Positions 55,641-64,000 of a DNA stretch of 64,000 nucleotides are shown here, in pieces. Each line of letters starts with the position of its first letter. Within the stretch, counting starts at the first letter, position 1. The stretch comes from Paenibacillus sp. P25 (GTDB taxonomy: Bacteria > Bacillota > Bacilli > Paenibacillales > NBRC-103111), in contig CP085629.1 of NCBI GenBank assembly GCA_024704175.1, positions 5,952,001 to 6,016,000 of the forward strand. Reading direction: 5' to 3'. A program made the translations under genes and the position numbers. Under the pieces are notes generated by a model. That model saw only the letters and a program-made list of their open reading frames with translations. It searched no databases and was not told where the DNA came from.

Positions 55641-56887
55641 TCACTTCGAGGAGCGAAGCTTTTCCAGCGCCTGCCTTAACTCCCCATTGATCCGCGCTGT
55701 ATCGATCTTCCCCTTGGGTTCGTTCGTCAGCTTGTACTTCGCCTTCAGCTTCAGGATCCGGTAGACGCTCTCATCCAGCCGATCCGTCGTCAGCCTCCCC
55801 GTCCGCACTGCTTCCCGAACCGCCTGCAGCACCCGCTTCTCCAGCTCATAGCCGTGGCCGACCAGCAGCACATCGCTGCCCGCCTCCAGAGAGCGGACCG
55901 CCGCTTGTCCGATATCATAGTTCTTGACCACCGCTCCCATCGTCAAATCATCGGTGATCACTACGCCGTCAAAGCCGAGCTCCTTGCGCAGCAAGCCGGT
56001 GATTACAGGCTTCGAGAAGGAGGCCGGGTACTCCGGGTCCAGCTTCGGCAGCAGAATATGCGCCACCATCACCGCCTCCGCCCCGTTCCTCAGCGCTTCC
56101 GCAAACGGCTTCAGCTCCAGCGACCGGAGCCGGTCCAGTCCGTGGCTTACGACCGGTAGGCCAATATGGGAATCCACCGAGGTATCTCCGTGTCCGGGAA
56201 AATGCTTCACCACCGGAAGCACCCCCTGGGACGCAATCCCCTGCAGCTCCGCCGTTCCATTCCGTCCGACAACAGCCATGCCGCCCCGAACGAGCGGTCG
56301 CCGATCACGGGATTGTTCGGATTGCTGTTCACATCCAGCACCGGCGCGAAATCCACATTGAGGCCCAAGGCCGCAAGCTCCGTTCCAATCGCCCGGCCGA
56401 TGCCGTAGGAGGCATCAGGGCTATCCGCTTTCCCTACATTCTGCGCGGACGGCAGCTTGATCAGCTCGTCCGGCATCCGCGTAACCCGGCCGCCCTCTTC
56501 ATCCACGCCGAGCCATAGCGGTTCCGCGCCGCCCCCGCCGCCTGCTTCAGTGAGCCCAAGAGCTGCAGCGCCTGAGCCGTGGATTGGATGTTGTTCTTGT
56601 AGAAAATAAAGCCCCCGACGCCGTCATTCCGAACCATCGCCCGCGTCTCTTCATCCAGCTGCGTTCCCTCGATTCCCGCCATCAGCAGTTGGCCGATCTT
56701 CTGATCCGCGGTCATCGTCTTGAGCCGCTCGTGGATCGGGTCGGCCGGCGGCGCAGGAGCCTGCGGGACGGCCGGCGGGGGCTCCGCCGTCCCGCTCCCG
56801 CCGCTCTTCGGGATGCTCCAGCTGCAGCCTGCGAGGAGCAGAAGAGCCGGAATAAGAAGCCGCTGACCTGGCAAGTGCCCGTTTCAT
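55641..56887 (-). CDS. Lipoprotein beta-N-acetylhexosaminidase, NagZ-like GH3 (three frameshifts)
   Basis: About 415 residues after repair. Lipobox LLAGC after LLIPALLL (the frame is rejoined near the ATG at 56887 by removing one G: MKRHLPGQRLL). GH3 signatures: MTADQKIGQLLMAGIEG, VDEEGGRVTRMP, LGLNVDFAPVLDVNSNPNNP, VKHFPGHGDTSVDSH (the His-Asp dyad of NagZ) and the nucleophile Asp in GVVITDDLTMGA. It removes N-acetylglucosamine from muropeptides. The other breaks near 56525 and 56285 need one added base each. It is shorter than B. subtilis NagZ (642 residues), lacking that C-terminal domain. Confidence 0.87.
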
Positions 56888-56950
56888 CGCCACATTCACC
56901 GGCTTTCCATTCATGGTACTATATCCTTTTACCATTCTCCTGCCTGTTAT

Positions 56951-58217
56951 TCAGGATCTTGCCAAAAAGCCGACATCCAGTCTGCCGTCGCCTTGCGCGT
57001 TTGCACTCTGGCCCAGACGGACCGCGCTCCTCTTCAGCCGGCGTTTGACGGCCAAGGGCGTAAGCTCCGGATACTTCTGCAGCGGCTGCGCCGCCGCCCC
57101 GGCGGCGAGCGGCGTAGCCATGCTGGTGCCGGACATGGCCAGGTACCACCGGCTCCGCCGGTCCCCGCGGAGCCGCCGGTCGAGTGTCGAGCCCGGTACG
57201 CGCAGCGAAACGATGTCCACCCCGGGAGCAACGAGATCGGGCTTCGTCCGCCCGTCCTTGGTCGGTCCGCGGGAGGAGAAGTCGGCTACGCGTTCCGGTG
57301 AACGGCTCCCGCCGCGGCCCGTCGAAGCGCCGACGGTAATGGCTAGGGGACTGATGCCCGGCGTGATGATCGTCCCCGGTGCGGGACCGTAGTTGCCGGT
57401 TTGCCGCCACGACGACAAGTCCGCTCTTCACCGCGCGCTCGACCGCCTGACAGAGCGGATCGTCGCGGCTGGGGACGAGGGCACGCTCTCCCAGAGAGAG
57501 CGAAGCGATCCGTATGCCGTAGCGCTTCCTGTTGCGCACGCACCAGTCGATCCCGCGGATGATCTTCGAGTCCAGGCCGCCGCCGTTCTTATCGAACACC
57601 TTGACTCCGATAATGCTCGCTTTCGGAGCCGGCCCCCGGTAACGCCCGTTCGAGGAATATCCGTTGCCGGCGGCCGAGCCGGCGCAGTGCGTTCCGTGGC
57701 CATTATCGTCGTAAGGCTTGTGGCGGCCGTTTACGAAGTCTTTAAATGCGGCGATCCGGCTCGCCGGGCGGGTTAAGTCCGGGTGGGGATACACCCCCGT
57801 ATCGATAATGGCAATGCCGACGCCCTTGCCTGTCCAGCCCGACCTCTGCGCGGCGGACGCACCGATTCCCGGCGTCGCCGCATGGAGCAGAATCTGCTGC
57901 TTCCGGTCCGGATAAACTTTGTATACATGCTTGCAGCCGCGCAGCTTGCCCAGCGCCCCCAGAGGTATCGTTGCGGCGACCGAGCGGATGAGCGGCAGGC
58001 GCACCTGCAGTCCGATCGTGTATGGGTATATCTCCTTTTTTACCCGGTTCCAATGCTTTTCAAACACGAAGCCTTTGCGGAACTGAACGATGACCGCCGC
58101 AAGATGCGCTTTCCCCTTGGCTGGCGGTGCAGCCGCATTCAGATGCATCCAGGGGCGGGATTTCCCCTTTGTTCGGGGAGACTTCGGTTTCCGTCGGTTG
58201 GAAGGAAGCAATTTCAT
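56951..58217 (-). CDS. Subtilisin-like serine protease, AprX-like (one frameshift)
   Basis: About 421 residues after repair. S8 triad: Asp in IAIIDTGVYPHPDL, His in NGHGTHCAGSAAG, Ser in AMSGTSMATPLAAG. There is a basic N-terminal tail (SNRRKPKSPRTKGKSRP) and an inhibitor-like stretch before the catalytic domain, but no signal peptide, as in AprX, an intracellular subtilase. The break near 57415 is cured by removing one A (VVVAATGNYGP). Start uncertain: the ATG at 58217 is only two bases from GGAGG; the TTG at 58211 is better spaced. Confidence 0.88.
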
Positions 58218-58279
58218 CACCTCCCTCCAGCTTATGGATGACCCTCCCCGGCAGTCCGCGCTATGGCCCACCGAAAGGC

Positions 58280-58308
58280 CAAAAAAACAACGGAACCGCA
58301 CGGGTTCG
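58280..58308 (-). terminator. Terminator of tgl
   Basis: GAACC pairs with GGTTC on the minus strand, then CGTTG and seven T. Confidence 0.6.
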
Positions 58309-58324
58309 GGCGCTTCTTACAGGA

Positions 58325-59132
58325 TCAGCCGGGTCCGTGCGCCGATCCGCCCGACAATCGCCCCCTCCGGCCAGCGGTAGCCGCCGGGGAATAGCCCGCT
58401 TCGGCCTCCTGCTGAATGTATAAAAAATTCGGATACGTCGCCTCGTCCAGCAAATGTGCGGACACGGTGCTCCCCTTCTTCCGGTGCCGGTTCAGCTTGG
58501 CAATGATCCCGTCCTCATTCTTAATGCCGATCCCGTGCCCGTAATACAGTCCCTTCGGCATCTTCACGGTGTTCTCGCCCTGCCATTCGGGCGTTGCCGG
58601 ATCGACGTCGGGATTTTGAAAATACAGCACATCGCCCGGGTATGTATCCCGCCGGCCGTACTCGGTAATCAGCTGCAGGTCGGTGTCATGATTCCACGAA
58701 TGCAGGTACAGATCGGCGAACAGCCGGTTGAAGGCAGAGTCCCCGATCGTCTCGAGCACCGCTTTGTACAGCACAATAATGACTGCCGTAGCGCATTCAA
58801 AAGCATATTGCCGCCCGTTCCGGAAAATGTCCCGGACTGCCTCCGACGGACTCACGTCCTTGTTCTGCAGGAAGCCGCCGGCGTCCGTCCGGGTCCAATA
58901 CCGCCCGTTACACCGGGACCGCCGGAATGACGAGAACGCCGCCGGCGATCGTTCCAGCGCTTCGGATGCGCTGACAATGGCCGCCCGCAGCCTTCAGCTC
59001 GAACCGCAGGGCTTCGGCGGTGTCATAATGATAGGGCACCGAGCTCTGCATCTTCTCCTGGTAGATCCCGAGCTCGACCGGGGACAGTCCGCCCGGATCG
59101 AACGAAGCGTTTCCTCCCTCGATAATGATCAT
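58325..59132 (-). CDS. tgl: Spore coat protein-glutamine gamma-glutamyltransferase Tgl (one frameshift)
   Basis: 268 residues after repair. Tgl cross-links coat proteins such as GerQ through epsilon-(gamma-glutamyl)lysine bonds during sporulation. Motifs: FELKLRAAIVSASEAL; SPSEAVRDIFRNGRQYAFEC with the catalytic Cys, ATAVIIVLYKAVLETIG; PGDVLYFQNPDVDPATPEWQ, GENTV; YGHGIGI; IIAKLNRHRKKGSTVSAHLL. The frame breaks near 59000; removing one G (AAGGCTG to AAGCTG) restores it. The C terminus after FLYIQQ is longer than in B. subtilis. GGAGGAG stands before the ATG. Confidence 0.9.
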
Positions 59133-59275
59133 GGCGCTTTTCTCCTCCGCTCGCTGCAAATGCGATTCCCGGCGTCCTCCTGTCAGGACCGCCGTTTCAA
59201 GATCCGCGGCCGAACGCAAGAAGCGCCGGGCCGCTTCATACGCATTATATGCGGCAGGCGGCCCGGCGCAGACCA

Positions 59276-60587
59276 TCAATCCATTTCGTAAATCGATCCG
59301 GATTTGCTGGCGAACAGCTCGGCGTATACTTTTTCGGCATAAGCGTCGGTCATTCCGGAGATGTAATCGGCCACAAACCGCGGCCACGTCCACTTGCTCT
59401 TATGCTGCTCATAGCTCTCAATCCAATCGGGAGGAATAATAAGACGCCCCTTATCCGGCACCTTGAAGCTGTCCCAGAGCCGGGCGATCATGATTTCGCT
59501 GCGTTTCTGCAGGCGCTGGACACGGAAATCCTTGATCAAGGTCACCCACGCGAGCTTCTTCAAGATCTCCATCGTGCGCAGCGACTCCAGATCCTGCTCT
59601 TCGTCCCGCACGAAGGTAACGCGCTTCCAGCCCTTCTTCGGATCGTCGATGATGCCCACGCGGCCGGCGAACGTGCTCACCCAGCGGGCCTTCATCTCCC
59701 TGCGCGTCCGTGACGCTTCCTTGCCGCATTCGGCGTAGATCGTCTCCCACTGCTCGAGATAGTCCGCCAGCACCCGCTCCACCATGGACCGGATATCCAC
59801 CTGATCCCAGCCGACCTCGAGGTTGCCCTGATCGTTCACAATCTCCTGTACCAAATGGTCCAGCAGGCGCTCATCCTCGAAGAACGTCCGGTTCATCTGG
59901 ATTTTCCCGGCGCGGATGCCGTCCTCGATGTCATGGGTGGAATAAGCGATATCGTCGCAGAGATCCATCAGCTGCGCTTCCAGCGTCGAACACCCTTCGG
60001 GCATGTCCCACTTCTGCCGAAGCTGGCCGATCCATTCCCATTCCATGGCGTACACGCCTTTGATCCGCCCCGGATCGTCCAGGCAGTACGGATATTTATT
60101 CACCGCGAGCAGTGTGGCCGCCGTCAGATCCAGTCCGCCGCCGCTGCCCGCCCGCTTCTCGAGGAACATCAGGATGCGGAAATTTTGCGCGTTCCCTTCG
60201 TAAGAGAGCCCATGCTCTTCCGCGAGCACCGGTCCAGCACCTCTTCCCCTTGTGCCCGAACGGCGGATGCCCCAAATCATGGGCGAGCGAAGCGCACTCC
60301 ACCACCTGCGGGACCAGCATCAGGCCCGGATGCTCGCGGCGTCCGAGGAACCGGTACTGCCTCCCCATGCGGCGCGCCACCTCGCGGGCAATCTGCGACA
60401 CCTCGAGCGAATGCGTGAGCCGGGTGCGGTAATAGTCGCCGGAGCCGGCCCCGAACACCTGCGATTTGCCCTGCAGCCGGCGAAATGCCGGCGATTGGAT
60501 CAGCCGCGCATAATCGCGCTCGTATTCGTCCCGTTCCGCGCTGTAGGTGGACGCCGTTTCGTTCAAACGAAGCTTTCGTAAATCCAT
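59276..60587 (-). CDS. dgt: dGTP triphosphohydrolase-like HD-domain protein (two frameshifts)
   Basis: 437 residues after repair. It hydrolyses dGTP (or other dNTPs) to the nucleoside and tripolyphosphate. HD motifs: RTRLTHSLEVSQIAREVARR, SLAHDLGHPPFGHKGEEVLD; the third Asp region is LCDDIAYSTHDIEDGI; N-terminal SPAFRRLQGKSQVFG is also family-typical. The breaks at about 60260 and 60235 are 25 bases apart; one G at each restores FGHKGEEVLDRVLAEEHG. The start is the ATG at 60587. The role may be dNTP pool control or phage defence; context does not decide. Confidence 0.9.
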
Positions 60588-60773
60588 GTCCGTTTCCCCG
60601 CTCCTGCTCTGTATCTGATCATGGCACCTTGTCTTTGGAGCCGACCGAAGTTTGATGAAAATTGTAGCATATCCGAAGCGGGGAGAACAATGGCAATTCG
60701 CTTGTCAATGTGAGGAAATCTAACGCCTAAATTACATTTTTGTTCCATATGAACCGCCGGGCCGCCATCGACA

Positions 60774-60815
60774 AGAAAAAGGCCCCAAGTCCTTAAGCAG
60801 ACCGGGGGCCCCTGT
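60774..60815 (-). terminator. Terminator of the LTA-synthase-like gene
   Basis: GGGGCC on each side of a GC-rich loop, then TTTTTC on the minus strand. Confidence 0.65.
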
Positions 60816-60818
60816 ACG

Positions 60819-62810
60819 TCAATGGTTTGCTTTCGCGGCGGTCTTCGAGTCGCTGTCCGCATCCGCGGCGGCCGGCTCGGCAAATTCCTGGTTATAATCC
60901 GGCATGACGGTCTGCTGCAGATAATGCGTATCGATATATTTCGCGAGGTACTGCTTGCCGAACAGCTCGTCATACTGCAGCTGACGGTAATTGTCCACAT
61001 CCGTCTTGAACGTATCGGGCACTGAAGGATACAGCTTCTGATCCGCGGTCACTACGAGGTTCCGGAGCATGCCCGGCATTTTATCCGACAGGTTCTTGTT
61101 AAACTCCAGCGTTTCCGGAAGCTTCATGCCCATATGGCTCAGCATATAGGCGCCGAGGAACGAGTTGCTCAGCACCGGCTTCTCTTCCTTCGGCAACTGG
61201 ACATTGGACCAGGTGACGAACGGCACGCTGTGCATCCGTTTCAGCTCCTCCAGCGACCACTGATCGGATTTGGAGGTGTGAATGAATCCTGCCTGCGTAT
61301 ACACGTCGTAGTCGTAGCCCAGCATCGGCAGATGGTCGCCGTAAAATACGATCACCGTCGGCTCGCCCGTCGCGGTAAAATGGTCGATCAGCTTCTGCAG
61401 GCTGGCATCGGCATCGTGCGCGCCCTGCGTGTACGTCTCGAGGATGCTTTTCGCATCCGGCGTGAGCGATCCTTCCGCTTTAATCGGATTATTCCCGTAA
61501 CGGTTGTCGTCGTAAGGTCCGTGATTCTGCATCGTGACGGTATAGATGAACATCGGCTTATCCGTGCTGTCCACCTGCTTGATAATGCTGTTCGCTACCT
61601 CATCGTCCGATATAAAGTCGCCCTTATACTGGGGACTCACGAACTGGTCCTTACTCATGAAGCTCTCGAAGCCCATTTCCTTATAGACGTTCTCGCGGTT
61701 CCAGAACCAGCCTTCGTACGAATGAATCGCCATGCTCTTGTAGCCCTGCTGCTCAAAATATCCGGCAAGGCTCGGCACCGGCCGCGAAATGTACTGCTGG
61801 TACGGAACGGAGCCCGCCGGCAGGAAGCTCATCGACTGCCCGGTCAGCACTTCATATTCCACGTTGCTGGTGCCTCCCCCGAACTGCGGGGACAAGAGGT
61901 AGCCCGAAGTCGATTCCTGCTGCAGCCGGTGAACCGTAGGCACCGGGTCTTCGCTGAATTTGACGTTCGGCAGCAGTGTCGGGTCCCAGAACGCTTCGTT
62001 CATGATGAAGATGACGTTCGGCTGTTTCCCGTTAAAAGGATCCGCCTGCACCGAAGCCGCCTTGACTTCGTTCTGGCTCTTCAGCGTGTCGGCCAATTTC
62101 TGCATGGACGCCTCGTCATAGCCGGCCGGCTTATGCACGATCGCATTCTTCACATTCATGGTAAAAGCAAGAGACATTCCGTTGCTCCCGTAGTTCTCCG
62201 ACTGGTTCCATACAATCTCGCTGGCGCCCATCCGGTCCATCACCTTGGCGGCCCAGGTCGTATCCACGCCGAACGAATACAGAGCGGCGGCGGCCAGCGA
62301 CCCGACAGCCACCCGGGTCCCGGTGCGAAGACGAAGCCGCGGCGGCTTAAGCGACAGCACGAGCAGCACCAGCACCACGCCCAGCATGGTCCCGATGCGC
62401 AGCAGCGCCGATTTGTTCGCCACCAGCGGCAGGATGTTCATGCTTTCTTTATTGAGGAAAATATCCCAAGGAAAGAAAGGCTCTCCGATCAGCTTCACCT
62501 TGAAGTAGCTGACGAAGGACATAGTGCATAGAAGCAGCAGCGTCAACGCGAAGGACGCGATCAGCGAACCGGCCAGCACGTAAATCAGTAAGAAAACGAA
62601 TAAATCGAGCAGTGCGTTCATCATGAACAGCTTAGGGTTCTGGATCAGCCATGCCCAGGTTTCATGAAAATTGCCGCGCTGGATAAATTCAACGCCGAAT
62701 ACCAAAATGAAGGGCACTGCTATACAAGCAAGCACAATCCAGAGGGAGCTCCACGGCCGTTTCGGCTCGTGCTTTGCATGCTTCCGCTTTTTCCAAGCCA
62801 AGGGACGCAT
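60819..62810 (-). CDS. LTA synthase-family sulfatase (polyglycerolphosphate polymerase-like)
   Basis: 663 residues, intact. A basic N-terminal tail (KKRKHAKHEPKRP), five TM segments (about 22-180), then the extracellular sulfatase-like domain from about 260: metal-binding FIMNEAFWDPT, nucleophile Thr in GGGTSNVEYEVLTG, RENVYKEMGF, TVTMQNHGPY, VIVFYGDHLPMLG. LtaS-type enzymes polymerise glycerol phosphate from phosphatidylglycerol onto the glycolipid anchor. The Asn/Glu after Thr differ little from LtaS/YvgJ. AlaAla-rich C-terminal tail. A long divergent-free upstream region (62811-63022) holds no gene. Confidence 0.9.
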   Translation of the reverse strand: MRPLAWKKRKHAKHEPKRPWSSLWIVLACIAVPFILVFGVEFIQRGNFHETWAWLIQNPKLFMMNALLDLFVFLLIYVLAGSLIASFALTLLLLCTMSFVSYFKVKLIGEPFFPWDIFLNKESMNILPLVANKSALLRIGTMLGVVLVLLVLSLKPPRLRLRTGTRVAVGSLAAAALYSFGVDTTWAAKVMDRMGASEIVWNQSENYGSNGMSLAFTMNVKNAIVHKPAGYDEASMQKLADTLKSQNEVKAASVQADPFNGKQPNVIFIMNEAFWDPTLLPNVKFSEDPVPTVHRLQQESTSGYLLSPQFGGGTSNVEYEVLTGQSMSFLPAGSVPYQQYISRPVPSLAGYFEQQGYKSMAIHSYEGWFWNRENVYKEMGFESFMSKDQFVSPQYKGDFISDDEVANSIIKQVDSTDKPMFIYTVTMQNHGPYDDNRYGNNPIKAEGSLTPDAKSILETYTQGAHDADASLQKLIDHFTATGEPTVIVFYGDHLPMLGYDYDVYTQAGFIHTSKSDQWSLEELKRMHSVPFVTWSNVQLPKEEKPVLSNSFLGAYMLSHMGMKLPETLEFNKNLSDKMPGMLRNLVVTADQKLYPSVPDTFKTDVDNYRQLQYDELFGKQYLAKYIDTHYLQQTVMPDYNQEFAEPAAADADSDSKTAAKANH

Positions 62811-63021
62811 GGGTTTCTCACTCTCCTATCCCGCATTTTCTCTCTACCCCCTGAAGAGTATTCCCTCAGGTTGGCAATCCCGTTCATTTTACCCGCTGAA
62901 AGCGTTCGTGAAGCGGCATTGTTATCTATTTGCGGATTTTGATTTGTTAACACATTGTAAACGCGAAATATTAAAAAAACATGAAAATCCGGCTGTAAGG
63001 AACAAATTGGTACGAATGGCA

Positions 63022-63063
63022 CAAAAAAAGAGCGGCGTCTCCAAGATTCGCCACTCTTTTTAT
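63022..63063. terminator. Terminator of the MFS gene
   Basis: AAAAAGAG-C-GGCG pairs with CGCC-A-CTCTTTTT around TCTCCAAGATT. Confidence 0.8.
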
Positions 63064-63100
63064 AGGTCCTCAGATAAAATAGCCGTGCCCGCCCCTAAAC

Positions 63101-64000
63101 CTAGGAAGCCAGCTTACGGCTCTCCTTTGGCTGCACCGCCAGAACGCCGCTGAAGAGGAACGTAACCAGCGATAAGGCTAAACAAAGCGCCGTGAACAAA
63201 CTGACCGCAGCAAAGCCGTTAAATCCGGCATACAGCGACCCCGCGAACCAGGAGCCGACGGTAGCCGCAGCGTACATGACAGAATTCGACAGGCTTGTAA
63301 TCGTGCCGCGGATCGTCGGGCTCAGGGAAACCAGCGACCCCATCATCAGAGGGAAGGAGATCCCTGCGACAATGAAGACGAAGAAGAAGCCGGCCGCCAC
63401 CGCCCCCACCGACGGCAAATGAGGCAGGAGGAGATACAGCGTGACAAGAAGCAGCGTCCCCGCCGTCATCGTACCAAGCCGGTTGAACCGACTGAGGATA
63501 TAGGCGCGCCGAAGTCGCCGGCCAAATTGCCGAGGCCTACGAAAACCATCACGTACCCTACGCGGTCCACGGATAAGTGAAACCCGTCCGCCATCCATTT
63601 GCCGATAAAAGCAAACGCCCCGAAGCCCCCGAGCTGAAACAAAAAGTAGCCCAGGAAGGCGCCTCTCGCCGGTCCGCTCTTCAGCAGGGGAACGTACTTG
63701 GCCAGAATGGAGGTTGGCGTCCCCTGTCCCTGCGCCGGCTTCAGCTCGGGTAAAGTGAAGTAGATGAGCGCTGCAAGCAGCGGCGAGCATGCTCCGATCG
63801 CGAAGAACGGGTGCGACCAATGGGAAGTGGCGAGCCAGTCGCCGATCGGTACGCCGAGCGCCTGCGATACGGCGAGGCCTGCGCCGTGGTCCCCAGCACT
63901 TTAGCGATTCTTTGCGGAGGGAATAGAGCCGGAATGGCCGCCCATACCTGCGGGGAGGTGAAGGCGGCGCTCACGCCGGCCAGGAAGCGGAACAGGAACA
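63101..64000 (-). CDS. MFS transporter, DHA1-like (frameshifted, cut by window end)
   Basis: The C-terminal 300 or so residues of a 12-TM MFS protein; the N terminus lies beyond base 64000. Visible: ASRFLAGVSAAFTSPQVWAA, ALFPPQRIAKVLGTTAQG, LAVSQALGVPIGDWLATSHW, ACSPLLAALIYFTLPELKPA, MVFVGLGNLAGDF, SLSPTIRGTITSLSNSVMYA. The frame breaks near 63885 (one G in CAGGCC restores AQGLAV) and at least once more near 63505. DHA1 members export drugs or sugars; the substrate is not evident. Confidence 0.8.

Noticed and set aside
61134..62531. A 465-codon open frame opposite the LTA-synthase-like gene, and similar long antisense frames at 11294-12310, 15872-16861 and 35402-36352.
   Set aside because: They are GC-rich shadows of strong coding frames, with His/Arg-rich composition and no ribosome sites or domains.

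Overview
The window looks like a chromosome segment from a GC-rich, endospore-forming member of the Bacillota, most likely Paenibacillus or a close relative. The evidence is the gene content: a YheC/YheD-type spore coat ATP-grasp protein, a BclA-like collagen-repeat spore protein, a spore coat transglutaminase (Tgl), a SleB-type cortex hydrolase fold, an LTA-synthase-family sulfatase, a UgtP-like glycolipid glycosyltransferase, AGGAGG-type ribosome sites and sigma-A promoters. No rRNA, tRNA, CRISPR array, insertion sequence or complete prophage was seen.

Layout. 0-5.3 kb: two membrane proteins and a heterodimeric ABC exporter pair. 5.8-9.4 kb: small protein, HxlR/DoxX divergent pair, pyruvate kinase, AraC regulator. 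9.4-13.5 kb: YheC/D protein, collagen-like spore protein, thiC under a TPP riboswitch. 13.5-15.3 kb: PadR-linked membrane operon. 15.5-20.5 kb: carboxylate-uptake block (MHS symporter, TctC-type binding lipoprotein, CitS/CitT-like two-component system). 20.6-29.8 kb: ArsR, LD-carboxypeptidase, NlpC/P60, MerR-SDR, an SRPBCC-DoxX-VOC operon, and two quinone-oxidoreductase-type dehydrogenases around an MmyB-type regulator. 30-36.4 kb: unknowns, phosphodiester glycosidase, AhpD-like and SnoaL-like proteins, and a GT2-RecQ-RNase H operon. 36.5-38.7 kb: an RHH-like protein and a split sigma factor facing a YvrJ protein and a cell-wall hydrolase. 38.9-42.2 kb: GntR-ABC-CcdC-lipoprotein operon. 42.3-47.7 kb: TetR-controlled membrane protein, VOC/SRPBCC genes with a WYL regulator, DUF1992, nitroreductase, DUF4870. 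47.8-52 kb: a NarL-type regulator and a 1086-residue hybrid kinase. 52-64 kb: YhfH, glycolipid glycosyltransferase, DHA2 exporter, NagZ-like lipoprotein, AprX-like protease, Tgl, dGTPase, LTA-synthase-like protein, and an MFS gene cut by the window end.

Data quality. About 27 genes are broken by one to three frameshifts. In most cases where I could rebuild the frame, adding one G (or C) to a G/C run restores a family-typical protein of consistent length. A few need removal of one A, T, G or C. I read these as homopolymer sequencing errors, not pseudogenes, and annotate such genes full length.

Most notable: (1) a SigO/RsoA-like split sigma factor (region 4 and region 2 in overlapping genes) divergent from a YvrJ membrane peptide and a SleB-like hydrolase, with a GAAC-N4-GTTC palindrome between; (2) two copies of a dispersed palindromic element, each framed by a matched pair of inverted hairpins, whose stems vary in a compensatory way; (3) a shared promoter/operator in front of an ArsR gene and an SRPBCC-DoxX-VOC operon 5 kb away; (4) twin palindromes ahead of yhfH and twin stem-loops ahead of a DHA2 exporter.
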